A DNA stretch of 64,000 nucleotides. It comes from Trochalopteron elliotii. Lineage: Eukaryota > Chordata > Aves > Passeriformes > Leiothrichidae. The notes beneath the pieces were generated by a model. The model made no database searches, was not told the origin of the DNA, and saw only the letters and a list, made by a program, of their open reading frames with translations. The position numbers and the translations under genes were made by a program. The stretch covers positions 3,415,066 through 3,479,065 of the forward strand of contig JANPWX010000010.1 in assembly GCA_024734555.1 (NCBI GenBank), read 5' to 3'. Of the stretch, positions 23,341 to 35,206 are shown in pieces (the first letter of the stretch is position 1; each line of letters starts with the position of its first letter).

Positions 23341-25991
23341 AACTCTGGTACAGCATTCTCCTGTCGTATGCTGCCGTTGAGGATAGGGGGAAAGTTTGAG
23401 AGATTCTTGTGGGTTTTTTTTTTTAATCTCAGATCACCGCATTGCTTGTCTGAGTATTTCCCAACAAAAATACAGGACAGAATGTTTAACTAAATTAAGA
23501 ATGCAAATGCATGTCATTCGGTGGAAGTATATCAGATGTCTCAGTTAAATGGCATCCTACTAAAACTGCGTTCTCTGCTTTTGAAATCTGACAAAAGGCA
23601 TGTGCCTATACTTGTACAACTTTTTTATTCTTGCTTTATTATACCAAAAAAAAAAAAAATTGTCATACTTTGGATCTTGAAGGGATTCATAGGCGTTTAT
23701 TCATGATAGATATTTAAAATAGTAATTTAAAAAAATTAAAATGAAATTTCCCCAAAATGCAATGGGACAACATAGATATTACATCAAAATTATATTCTAA
23801 GTCTACTGAAAAACAACTTCTTGGTAAGCAAAATATTCAAAATTACAAGTATATGATAGTATATTGCACTAGAATTTTTATATTCTGTAGATATTCTGTA
23901 GATATTTCTGTAGAAAAACCACAGAATTTTCTTTATTTTTAAACCATGTTCTCAAATTAGACCTTAAAACCTATATTTAGACTCTTCAAGGCAGATAATA
24001 TTTCAAAGGTGCTGAGCACCTCTTCTTTCCATGGCCACAGAAAGCTTCTTGACACTCCTCTGAATGAGATCACATTTCTCAGAAGACCTAAATATGGTTA
24101 TAGGAACCCAGTTTTGACTCATATGCCTGCAAATTTCACTCAGTAAAACGGTGTCTCTAAAATGAAGACAAACTAAACTGAACTCTAAAGTAAAGTAACC
24201 GCAATGCTTCAGGGAGTTGTGAGAGATGTACATGGTTGTTGGGATCCTTTACAGGGAAATATAGGTTTGCCAAGGAATTTGATCACAAAAGCTGTGACAA
24301 AGGCACCTCCAGGAAAGGTAACCAACGGTAACAAAGTTTATTAATTCTGCCATGCCCAGAATATAGAGGCTGGTATTGAGTCCTTAGAAATTGTATCATA
24401 AGGAATCAAGCAACACTTGAACATTGCTCCCCATCCTGCTCTGAATCCAGGCAGAACCACTCCAGCAAAGAGCAGAGCTCATCCCAGGATGAGGAAAAAT
24501 CTCCTTGTTGGGTCTTTTTCACCTTATTACAGTTGAAGGAGTCCTTCTGCCATTTTAAGGTTCTTGTGGTTTCAATCTAGAGACATTGCAAAATTCCTCA
24601 TCTCTTAGAGCTCTCCATGCAACTGGAACCTGGTCTCTCCATGCTACTGGTCTACTGGAACCATCTCCATGAAAAGGAAAAAAACCAGTGTCTGGGCTAA
24701 AGAAACCTGTGCATCTCCAAGCAGTCGTTTGCAAGTGCAAGGTGCCATGGAGGGGTATCAACTGGGTCATGATTTTTCTTGTAGGCACCTGCCCATTATT
24801 GAAATGCCATGAGATCACTGAATACATGCCAGTGGACCATCTCCAGATGAAAATGCCCTCTTCTTACCACTGGCTTTCTCCTAAAACCCACAGCTCATAG
24901 CAAAAGTAGAACCAGGTGGTGTTTGGGTTCCATCTCTGGAGCAGATTTCATTTGTGTCAAGTCTCAAATCCATGGGCTATTTGTCAGATTCCTATTCCTT
25001 TTCCAGGAGGAAGCTGGAAGAGCAGTTCATCTTCTCCATTGCTCTTTTGAGTAACTCAGAAGTGCAGTAGTAACTTAGGGAACAAAAAGTAACACAAAAC
25101 ATAGATTGCAGGATATTTGGGGTTTTCCACTCATGGTATATCAATTGCACACATCATACACGAAGCATGAGCCTGATTCCACACAGATCCCCCAGAGTCT
25201 TCACTGGCACTGGCAATACTATTGCAGCAGAAAGTTGTTGCATTTCCTGTAGCCCACAATGTGTTGACTTCCTACTGCTACAGAGATGTAAGTATGATAA
25301 ATAACAGGGTCTGAGTCAGATTAAAGTCATGGGACCTCAGACCAGATTGCCAGTTGGAACTTTTAAAAATTTGATTTAATTTAATTATGTTTTATTTTAA
25401 TTTATTTTGTTTTATCTTAAAGAAAGGCTTCTGGCTTTGCTGCAATTGCCAAATGGCTGTCATGTTCTGGGCAAGACACAGATGTGATTCCTCACACATG
25501 ACTTTAGATATTTGTGCTGATGTCTATACCTGATTAAGTCATTCATGACTGCCCTTACAGTCAGCAGAGAGAAGGAGGCACTTTAAGGCTGATTTATTTT
25601 AGACACTGCCTTCCCAAGAAGGTGAATCGCACCCCAAGAGTGTCTTCCCTTGGGTTACAAGAAAAGCCCAGAGTGACTCAAACCAAAGGATGCTTTTGGT
25701 CAGGCTCATCCCAACCTTGTGTATGCCTCTGTTTCCCCTTTGTTAAAATGGGCCCACTCTCCTACCAGGAAAATATTGCTTGAGGTCAGTGCTCTTTGAA
25801 TGCAGTAACTTGCACCTCACAACTGGTGGTTCCACTGTCAAGGCCCTGGTGTGATCAGAAGTGCTATGGAATATGTTAGACAAAATTATTTATAAATTAA
25901 TTTGTGGTAGTGCTTAAGAAGCCAGAAGGATGAAATATGATGCTGCAGAGTATTACATCTAAGTGGTTCCAGTGGTTTTTGAACTCTGATT
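23341..25991. other. Anonymous DNA, poly-A and short tandem motifs
   Basis: Holds a T9 run near 23415, an A13 run at about 23647-23659 and three near-copies of TATTCTGTAGA at 23881-23915. The rest (24000-25991) shows no recognised repeat or exon. A TTTAATTTAATT-rich patch lies at about 25370-25420. Confidence 0.5.
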
Positions 25992-26254
25992 TCATAGAAG
26001 CATAGAAGGGTTTGGGGTGGAAGGGGCTTTAAACATCACCCAGTTCCATTCCCTGCCATAGGAATGGACAACTTCCACTAGACCTGGGTGCTCCAAGACT
26101 TCTCTAACCTGGCCTGGAACACTTCCAGGGATGGGGCAGCCACAGCTGCTCTGGGCAACTTTTGCCAGGGCCTCACCACCCTCACATCCAAGAATGTATT
26201 TCCAATATCCAATCTAATCCCACCCTCTGTCAGTTTGAAGCTGTTTCAACCTTA
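25992..26254 (-). mobile_element. CR1 LINE 3' end
   Basis: Antisense start tcatagaagcatagaaggg, then CTGCCATAGGAATGGACAAC, ACTTCCAGGGATGGGGCAG and AGGGCCTCACCACCCTCA, ending in the 'ccaccctctgtcagtttgaa' block. About 260 bp. Confidence 0.94.
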
Positions 26255-26602
26255 ATCATTTCAAATTGGAATGGAAAGACATTTAAGAAGCGACATTTTC
26301 CATGTTACCTTCAATAAACATGTTCTTAGGTTTCCCCAGATAATCTATTCTGCTGTGCTTATATTTTTGAGCAGCAGATATAGAAATTAGGACCAAATGT
26401 CAGGCATTGGACTATCTGCAGTTCAGTATTGATAACCTGTTTTTTGTAGTCTTTCCCAGGACAATTTGCTGGCTTCTTTTTGAACCATTTAAAGCCTTTG
26501 TTTCATGGAATAGGACATACCAAGGCTTGATAGCACTATTTATACTGGGCAAATTTCTCTGTTAAGCTGACAGATAAAAATGTGGATTAACCATGGGTAA
26601 AT
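26255..26602. other. Anonymous spacer between opposed CR1 copies
   Basis: About 350 bp of AT-rich DNA separating a minus-strand and a plus-strand CR1. No signal recognised. Confidence 0.55.
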
Positions 26603-26913
26603 CCTAAAGAGACTACAAGAAGGGTGGAAAGGGGCTTTTGAGCTGGGCATATACTGAGAGGGCAAGGGGCAATGGCTTGAAACTGAAAGAGAGTGGATTT
26701 AAACTGGAAGAAATTCTTGGCTTTGAGGGTGGTGAGGTCCTGACACAGGTTGCCTAGAGAAGCTGTGGCTGCGCTATCCCTGGAAATGTTCAAGGCCAAG
26801 TAGGACAGGTCTTGGAACAACTAGATCTAGTGAAATGTATCCCTGCCCATGGCAGGAGGTGAAATTGGATGATCTTTGAGGTCCCTTCCAACCCAAACTA
26901 TTCTATGATTATT
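26603..26913 (+). mobile_element. CR1 LINE 3' end
   Basis: Blocks in order: aggggcaatggcttgaaact, GGTGGTGAGGTCCTGACACA, TTCAAGGCCAAGTAGGACAG, CCTGCCCATGGCAGGAGG and TTCTATGATTATT. The last terminal repeat unit is mutated. Confidence 0.94.
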
Positions 26914-27741
26914 AAATCAAACTCACACCTGAGTTTGGAACCTGCCTGGTTGCAAGGTGATTGCTCCAACATGAGGTTTTCAAACCTTGTCCTACCAGTT
27001 CCCACCCAAGACAGGGGGCCTGGTGGTGGTGTGAAATCTTGTCCTTTTTTCTCTGTCAAGCAAGGGTCACGTCATCATGATACCGGAAAGGTAAAGTCAA
27101 TACAAGCTAAATCCATGCAGGTGAGAATCACTCCACGTGAAGTGTTCATGAGAATAAAATTATGAAAATCATTTAAAAAGTTTAGTTGATGCTGACTGGT
27201 AGAGTGCTCATTAAAAAAAAAAAAAAAAAAAAAAGTAAAAAAGTAAAAATTGGACTATTGCTGTGTTAATTCACTCCCCAAGAATTTCCCTTCTTGCAGC
27301 ACCAGATTCATGACTAAGACTTCTTTCCCAGCTTGTCTGTGCTGTAAGGGAGTAAACGAAAATAATTTTGACTGTTAGGGCGATAATTGTTTTCACTGGG
27401 GCTTTGTTTTGTTTTTTTTTTTCCTGGAATGTGAAGATGATCAGATTATGAGTGGGAAAAAATTATGTAAGTAAATAAAGTACAAGTACACATACTCCCA
27501 AAATATCCCCAGGTTCAGAATTGCTTACTGTTCCTCTTGAATATTTGGAGAGGGTATTAAAAGAACTCACACATCTGCAGTGTATCCAGTCTGCTGTTGG
27601 CAACACCTTCTTCTGTTGCTCAGGGGATCTTGATTTCTTTTAGTGAACTTCATAACAAAGACCCTCTGGAGTTTGATTTTCTCTGTTCCAGCCCCATATG
27701 ACAGCAAGAATAGGTGTCCAATTTTAATATAGTTTATCTAC
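26914..27741. other. Anonymous DNA with poly-A run
   Basis: Contains an uninterrupted A22 run at 27213-27234 followed by GTAAAAAAGTAAAAA. It could be the tail of an unidentified retroposed sequence, but nothing recognisable lies on either side. Confidence 0.5.
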
Positions 27742-27840
27742 GTATAGTATAGTATAGTATAGTATAGTATAGTATAGTATAGTATAGTATAGTATAGTAT
27801 AGTATAGTATATATATATACACACACACTATATATATATT
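27742..27840 (+). repeat. (TATAG)n array with TA/CA tail
   Basis: About 14 nearly perfect TATAG pentamers (27742-27810) pass into TA5, then CA4 and TA5. Perfect unit identity suggests a young, probably length-variable locus. Confidence 0.97.
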
Positions 27841-29068
27841 TAGCAATGTATAGTACCCTACATACTTTCAGTATTTCTGAAGGCATTTCTGCACCCAAAT
27901 AACTACTTTCATTGAGAATTCTTTATTGATAATAGAATTTATTTCCCTAAAAATGTCATTTTTGCTAAGGTTCTGGTAGGGTCTGATGACTTCATCTCTG
28001 ATCAGGGCTGTGTGAAATGTTCTACAAATATGTACTAATTGGCATAACTAGAGCAAGTAGTTAAAAATAGTGGGCAAAGAAGATTTATTCTTCTGTATAC
28101 TGTGTGGGAACGGAAGCACAGAGAAAAATCTCCCAAGTGGGACATAGCCAGGAACTAAAACATGTCATTCAGGTCCATGTATGATTCCTTTAGAGGTCTA
28201 GGACATACCAAATACATCAACTGTAGGTGAAATCCAAACTTTTAGACTCAAACCAAAAAAAGGTAGGATAAGCATAAAGAAGCCTGAGGTAAGAAAACCA
28301 TCTGATATTTGATAATGACTCAAAGAAAAAAAAAAAAGCCTGTGTTGATATATAAAGTTAGGAGAGATGGTTTAAATTTATTTAGAACTATTTTGTAAAA
28401 ATCCTTATTTTACCCTTATCAAAACAAGAGTAGAGGAAGTTGCAATAACTGAAGCACCAAGATGTTGAAAATATTGCATCTGTTGGGCATGGCTGGGAAA
28501 ACCCATAGCATGAATATGTATAAGTGAAAGAGTGTGCAAAATTACATATAACCTAGATGGAAAACCAGAAAAACTTGGATGAAGAAGACACTGTGGGAAG
28601 ATGCTGATATCTTCCAGGCTTCCAGGTCATCCTGACCTCATCTTTTATAAAGCCTTAAAAATCTCATTTGCATTTAATGAAATATAAGCATTTTATGCCT
28701 TTTGACCACAGCCCTGGTCTGGTGGGCAGATGGATGCTCTTGCTTATGTACATGCAGAACCTCAGAGCAAGGTGGCCAGGTGGGTTGTGCTCACCACTGT
28801 GTGTTGGGTACCATGTTCTGTGCTGCCAGGTGCCCTTGGGACTTCTCTTTGTGTGTTTGTTCATGGCCTGCTCTCCTGAAGAGGATGGATGAAAAGGATT
28901 TTTCCCCCCTGGTGTTTTGAGACTTGCTATGCAAAATACAAGTCTCATATTTATGCTACAGTCTGGAGTGCAGATTGTAAGCATCTGCCTTCTTCCCTGC
29001 AAGCAGAATCAGACCACACAAGAGCAGTCTCTTACATGGACATCCCTAACTAACTAAATTGCATCTTA
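27841..29068. other. Anonymous DNA
   Basis: Only an A12 run near 28325 stands out. The frames at 28664-29002 overlap on both strands without recognisable domains. Confidence 0.5.
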
Positions 29069-29270
29069 ATATGTGAGGCCCTGCCACAAGCTGCCCAGAG
29101 AAGCTGTGGCTGCTCATGCCTGGAAGTGTTCAAGGCCAGGTTGGTCAGTGGTGGGAGTAACCAGGTCTAGTGGAAGGTGTCCCTGCCTCTGGCAGGGCAT
29201 TGGAACTGGATAATCTTTAAGGTTTCTTCCTACCCAAACTATTCCATGATTCTATGACTTTATGATTCCA
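29069..29270 (+). mobile_element. CR1 LINE 3' end
   Basis: About 200 bp: GTGAGGCCCTGCCACAAGC, GAAGTGTTCAAGGCCAGG, CTAGTGGAAGGTGTCCCTGC and a terminus with three imperfect units (attccatgattctatgactttatgattcc). The extra unit shows expansion of the CR1 terminal microsatellite. Confidence 0.95.
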
Positions 29271-32200
29271 TAAATACAGATCTTGCACTACCTGAAATGC
29301 CATTTCCCTCAAACACAGGCACTGTCACTGGGGCAAGGCTGAGAAAACTAAGCATGGGTTGAGTGTGCTCACAGGTCACTTTTTTTTTAATTGTTTTGTA
29401 TCAGCAAGGAGGTTTGTTGTCTGATACTGAATTTAAGTTTTTCATTCATCATTGAAGCAAAATCTGTTGTAGTGCTATCTTCAGACAAGAACTTTTGAAT
29501 TCTTAGTATTCTGTGCACTTTATAGACCTCAGTGGGTACATTAGTAAAAAAATGGAGATAGAGCCAGCAACAAGAAATCTGACTGATTTGAGTTGAGGAA
29601 AATGCATCTGGATTGGTATGACCATAATTCATTAGTCAACACTTGAACAGACCCCCAGAAGGTTTTTCTCATTGAAGTCACCAGAACACTGAGTACATGT
29701 TAAGTGTTTCAGATATGTCAAAGCAGAGAGGCCCATGCTAAATCCCCTGCACTTCAAATGGAATTTAAGCTCTGTGCTTACTAAAAATGGACACTTTGAA
29801 CAGGATGTAATCTATAAGCCCTGGAGCAAATGATCAAAAAGTATATAAAATATTCCCTCCTGACTTGAGCTTTTCATTGAAAATCTCAGTGCCCTTTTTC
29901 TAACAAGGTCGTCACCCACAGCACAGATTGCAAGGTCACATTTCTAACTGGTAGAGAAAAGCCATTTTCTCTGGGCATCCTATGGGAACCAGCCAGCACA
30001 TCCAATGTACAATGGCAAAGCTCTTCCAAGAAGTTATTTCTCCAGTTATAAGACCCTTTGAAGAAAGGCAGTGCCATCTCACCCCGACCAAGTATTCCAG
30101 AAGCTGCATTCCAGCAGCTGTCTATAACATTAGCCAAATATTTAGCTAGAGGTCTGAAGTTTGAAATACAGAGAAAAAAAAAGGCATGCTGCTGTACTGA
30201 CTTTTCCGAGTTCCCAGTAAATAAGCTCTGTAGACCACAGAGATGATGTGCATTCACTTCACAACATGTTTGGTTACCGCTCTGAACACAAGAAAAATTT
30301 GGTGTGCGAGTGAATAAGCAAACATGGTCATCTTCTAGGAAGGAGACGTGAGGGTCCCATGTTCACCATGACACCAGATGCTGAAGGGTATAACTTCTCA
30401 GTCCAAATGATCAGACAAATTTTGGGTATTCTCAGTTCTTTTTCCAGGATGGATCTGTGGATGGATCCTGGAAATTTTAGCCATCTTGGACTTTGGATAT
30501 CCAGCCTGGGTTTGAAAATGAGCAGTAATAAGGGACTTGAATGCACTCTTGGCATGGAAGGCTTCTGGGAGATAAAACTAGGTGTGAAAACACTTGGAAA
30601 ACTCTAGCTACCTTGTCCCATACATTTCTCTCTAATGGCAGGAAAGGGGGATTGTGAATGTAATCCTATAATTTATCTCCCCAAATAATTCCCAGTTCCA
30701 CCTCCCTGATCATCCTGAGTAAAGAAAAGCTAATTTATATTTAAGAATGAGCCAACTCCACAACTTTTTACCCTCTACTTCACATCGTCTTCCAGCACTG
30801 CCCAGGAAATCTTGCATGCACAGTCTCTTCCAGGACAGCCCCATGTGCACCCAAAGACAGACACGTCCTGGCCACCACAGTGTAGAACAACACCTGGAGC
30901 TGCAGTATGGAGTTGATGGATTCAATTGCATTTCTGAGAAGACACAAGCACAAAGTACAAATATATAGTGCCAACTACGTACTGGAGATAGAAATAGGAT
31001 TCCCCATGGCCCCTGCCCTAAGGCTAGGCCTCTCTCCTTATGATGAACACCTTTAGTAAAGTAGTTGTGACTTTTCATGCCTGTTAGAGATCAGGCAAAT
31101 GCTCTTCTTAATCCTGAGACCCTCTTTCAATGACAGTTGGCATGATGAAGTTTGTGTGAGTTTGTATTGCTTCCCAAGTTTCTGTAGAGGAAAGCTAAAA
31201 CTGGGGCTAGCCCTTATCCTTGGAGTGGGACATGGCTTTTATGCAATGTGGTCATGTCTGCTTTGTCAGAAACCGTGGGTTCATCAATCAGCAATGGAAA
31301 AGGCAGAACTGGGTTGTGGTCCACCAAATGGTAACTGAGGCATGTTTCATAAATTCTGACATTTGAGCTGTTAGGTGAAACCATGTATTTCTTCACTGGA
31401 AAATGGCAGCAGAAGGAAGATTTGGGTAGAAATGTCTGTCTAGGAACATAAAGCATTTTTGTGCTGCTTGCACATTGCACAAACTTTCAGCATCTGTTTA
31501 TTATTCAGTGCTGCCATGGAATCTTTCTGCACACAAGATGCTTGAGATAAGTTCATCCCAAGGTATGTGAGTGAAGGCAGCTGCAAAAGAATAATTTTCT
31601 GTAGCAGGAGGGCATGGTGAAAAAGACCTTTGCAATGAATTATGCTCTTACTACAGAGCGAAAAGAATGCATGGAATGATTTAGCCAAGCTGTGTATAGC
31701 CCAAGGCTCTGTGCCAAGGAACGAGGGAAGATAGATCCCTTTTCTAGCTTAGCCCCACCCAGCTGGAAAGACACTGGGCAAAGTGGCCGAAATAGAACAG
31801 ATGGAAAATACCAAGAGTTGTGGAGAGCAAGAGCAGGGAGCAGGGAGAGCATCTGAAACATCTCTTGTGAGGAGTTTTTCTTCCAAGAGGAGGAAAAAGG
31901 TGCTTGGAATTGACACAGCAAACAAGGTTGTGCAAGTAGGTGTATAGATTGAGAGTCCCCAAGACAGAATCCAGTAAGGACATGAAGCAGCAGCATGCAC
32001 ATATTGTGCTTCAAAGTCTCTATTTCTGTAGAGACATGAAGGGAGTCATGAAGCTGTCTCCACTGGTAGCTGGTCTTTGTTGCAGTTAGTTTAACCCTTG
32101 AGGGAAGAAGGGATTTGAAAAGGACCTGCTGGGAAGTCATAGAAAAGGCTATCATGATGCTTTTTCCTCATGGAAACACAGAAAATGTAACTCTGAACAT

Positions 32201-32964
32201 GTTGACAGCCATCAAGGCAGTGACAAGAAGTTGTGTTAATATCTGTAGGACTGACAGGAGGTGTTTAGATAAACACCAAATACTGTGGCTCTTTATATAA
32301 GGATGCATTACCTAAAGGGTCAAGGTAGTGAAGAGCACATAAAGTCCAGGCTCCATGGATGTTCATTTCACTATCCAAAACATTCAGGTTTTGCAGATCT
32401 CTGTGTTTCTTCCTGGTTTGCTCGAGCTTCTTTCTATTTATGGACCTCCCATGACCAACCCTTGCTTAATTTAGGAAATCTGTTGGTCCCTAACCATCAA
32501 CAACAAGTTCCCAGCCATCCTGTAGCCCCTTGGTGCCCAGGCTGCAGCGTTTCTGGCCCACTTACCTGTTCTGCAGACAGTGTGTGAGGGACCAGCACAT
32601 TCATGGCTTATAACTGAAGCCTCAGAAGTATTGACTTGTTCCACATGTTTCAGAAAACTTTTTCTGTAATCTAATGGCACAAACCCCTGCTTGGATGAAA
32701 TTCCCAGTATCATTGTTTAACTGAACACATTTATTAGTGTACTTAAAATTCCTGTCTCACAACCTTTGTAATTAATAAACACCCAAGGTACATGTTTTGC
32801 AGGGACTTAAAAAAGGAAAGGCTTTGAGGACCATGAATACTTTTTTTGTTCATTGCAATTTCCATTTGAAAGGGGGTAGGTTTTTTTCCTCATAATCAGG
32901 GACAAATTAGGTATGAAAAATACAGAAAAGTTCATGAAAAGGGAGAGCAAATAGCACAACAAAT
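29271..32964. other. Anonymous DNA, 3.7 kb without recognised repeats
   Basis: The longest repeat-poor stretch of the first half. It contains a 171-codon minus frame at 31640-32155, the longest open frame not explained by a transposon. Its sequence is Leu/Ser/Cys-rich with no known motif, and I see no supporting splice or promoter context. I do not call it a gene. Confidence 0.5.
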
Positions 32965-33070
32965 GTGTTCATGTGGCTGAAGCACTTGACTGGAGGTCAA
33001 AGGGTCAGATTTTGATCCTAGCTCAGCCACAGAGTAGTCTGTGGTCTTGGCTATAATGCTTTGCTAGATC
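32965..33070 (+). mobile_element. Probable MIR-type SINE remnant
   Basis: Has a tRNA-like head: GTGGCTG at 32973-32979 pairs with CAGCCAC at 33025-33031, with a B-box-like TTTTGATCCTAGC between them. The core phrase 'gagcact.gactgga.gtca' and the following 'agtctgtggtcttggc' match the MIR consensus as I recall it. MIR is an ancient amniote family, and only worn copies survive in birds. Confidence 0.55.
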
Positions 33071-33099
33071 TGGACTACATACATTAGTAATTTGTAGTC

Positions 33100-33639
33100 T
33101 GTTGCAGGAGAAGGGAATACAGGTGACCTTGTCCCTGGTAAGTACCAGCTGTGTTAATTACCCAATTCAGCCTGGCCCCTGCTGAGTCACAGCTATATCC
33201 AATAAAGATAAGTGTGATAAAAGGGAGTGGGTTAGCTGGTAAAGGTATCATGAAGGAGGAGCAACCTTGAGGAAGAGGGAATGAGAGGTTCATGAAGAAG
33301 AAGTATCCTGGGGAAAGAGAATCACTGCTGTGAGGTCTGTCTGGGTCTGCAGTTAGAACCTGTTGTTGGAACCTGCAGTCATAGTCTAGTTAGGTAAAAG
33401 CCTGCAGTCAGAGTCTGCAAACTAATATATGCAGTCACAGTTTAGCAGGAAATAACCAGCAGTCAGAGACTGCAAGGGAAACCTACAGAAGGAGCTTGCT
33501 GCAGCCAGTCAGTGAATAGTTGGAGTCAGAATGGCTAAGTTGTAAAGAGGAATAAACCAGGACCCTTTTCATGCTGTGATAAACAAGAAGTCTGTGTCTC
33601 AGCTCATTTCTGCCCTTTAACAAGAGGGCTGCTGCAACA
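33100..33639 (+). mobile_element. Probable solo LTR with internal minisatellite
   Basis: The ends are perfect 8-bp inverted repeats, TGTTGCAG (33100-33107) and CTGCAACA (33632-33639), giving the TG...CA termini of retroviral LTRs. CCAAT at about 33199, a TATA-like TGATAAAAGG near 33212 and AATAAA at 33551-33556 are ordered as in a plus-strand LTR. A short U5-like segment ends the element. There is no clean target-site duplication: TTTGT occurs at 33091 and 33641 but is offset on the left. Length is 540 bp, with no internal gag or pol. Confidence 0.7.
33347..33485 (+). repeat. Degenerate ~28-bp minisatellite inside the LTR
   Basis: Five units begin with CTGCAGT(C/T)A or a close variant at 33347, 33373, 33402, 33429 and 33457, so periods run from 26 to 29 bp. 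The array lies between the TATA-like box and the polyadenylation signal of the surrounding LTR, so it would be transcribed from it. Confidence 0.75.
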
Positions 33640-34569
33640 GTTTGTCACTGTTGTGATGGACATGACAGACAAAACTGCTACTCAGCTGCTGTCTAGACCT
33701 GAGGATACTACATTCCTCCTAGCTGGCACTAACATGTTTATATCTTCCAGCCAAGGCTTTGATTAGGCTTTACATCAAAGTCCTAAAGACAAGTCTTAGG
33801 TTGGTACCTTCTGCTACCTGATTCTACAGAGCAGCTCTGAGTCTTGAGCTGATACACCCTCCACAAGGGACAGCCAGGTGACAATGTTCATGTATAGACA
33901 GTTACTTCTTCACACAAGTGACCCAGGATCTTGTTCTTGCTCCACTGGATACAAGGAAGAGACTTGATTTGATACCCTAACATATCCAAGAATTTTCTCC
34001 CTCTTTCCCAGGACACAGGGCAGGGATGGGAAGTATTCTCTGAACAGAAATTTTGGGCAATGGAATCTAGCAACAAGGATAAAAAGTTTTGTGCTAAAGC
34101 AGGAGAGTCATGTCTTGGCTAGAAGTGTTTAAAGCATATTTCCATTTTCTGACCTAGCTAGTGAAAGGTCTTTGTTTCCCCAACTTTAGATCTCTTCTCT
34201 GCATATATTGTCTCAAGGAAGGCAGCACTTTGTACCCCGCAGATCTGAGGATTTCATCATGTGGCAAAGGGAAAAAAAAGGTATATTCTACAACAGTCAC
34301 CAAATTCTTTTAAAAGCAGAACCTGAAGCTCTCAGAAGTACACACCTGCCCAGATCCTCTTGATTTCCACAGTATTTGGGTGCCCTTATCCCTCTTAAAC
34401 CTGCTCAGCACATCAGCTGTAAAGTGGAGATACATCAAATGCCACCTTTGTGTGGTGTACATGGGATGATCCTTTGGAAAAGTAAGTCTCTTACCAAATG
34501 TTTACTCAGAGTTTGTAGCAGCTGCTGAAGTTCAGCCTGCATCAGTTGATAATGCAGCTGATGACTGAG
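33640..34569. other. Anonymous DNA
   Basis: No recognised element between the LTR and the next CR1. Confidence 0.5.
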
Positions 34570-35206
34570 AGCAGCCCTGTAGAGAAGGCTGGAGGGTAGC
34601 AGTGGATGAAAGGCTGGAGATGACACAGCAATGTGTGATTGAAGACCAGCCAACCATACCCTGGGCTGGAACACCAGAAATGTGACCAGCAACTTGAGGG
34701 ATGTGACTCTGCCCCTCTGCCCCACTCAGGTGAGACTCCACCTGCAGAGCTGTGGTCCACATGGAGCTGCTGGAGTGAATTCAGAGGAGGTTATGGAGAT
34801 GCTTGGAGGGCTGGAGCCCTTCTGCTCTGGAGACAGGCTGGAAAAGTTGAGGGTGTTCAGCCTGGGGAAGAGGAGGTTCCAGGGAGACCTCAGAGACTAA
34901 AGGAGGCTTATAAGAAAGATGGCAGCAAACATTATGGTAGGATCTGTTGAAATAAAGCAAGGCATATTGATTGTAAACAAAGAGAGGATAGATTTAGACT
35001 AGATTTTTTTTCTGTGATCTTGATGAAACACTGGCACAGATTGCCAGTGAGTGGCAAATGCCTCATCCCTGGAAATATTCAAGGCTAGGTAGGACAAGGC
35101 TCTAAACAAACTGGTCTAGTGGAAGGTGTCCTTGTCCATAGCAGGGTGTTGGACTAGATGACCTTTAAATGTCATCTCCCACCAAACTACTCTATGATTC
35201 TATGAT
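34570..35206 (+). mobile_element. CR1 LINE, ORF2 end plus 3' UTR
   Basis: Starts within the ORF2 C-terminal coding region (GTAGAGAAGGCTGGAGGGT, then ATACCCTGGGCTGGAACACC) and runs to a clean TCTATGATTCTATGAT end. Coding similarity is broken by stops. The segment 34920-35010 is degraded, and 'gtgagggtggtgag' is missing before the tail. Confidence 0.95.

Noticed and set aside
27213..27234. A22 run as the tail of a processed pseudogene
   Set aside because: The upstream sequence shows no recognisable mRNA-like or SINE body.
31640..32155. 171-codon open frame on minus outside repeats
   Set aside because: No recognisable domain, no splice or promoter context. One frame of this length is plausible by chance in 64 kb searched in six frames.
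32973..33031. A functional tRNA gene
   Set aside because: Acceptor-like ends pair, but the D-arm is absent and the anticodon loop is irregular. A MIR-type SINE head fits better.
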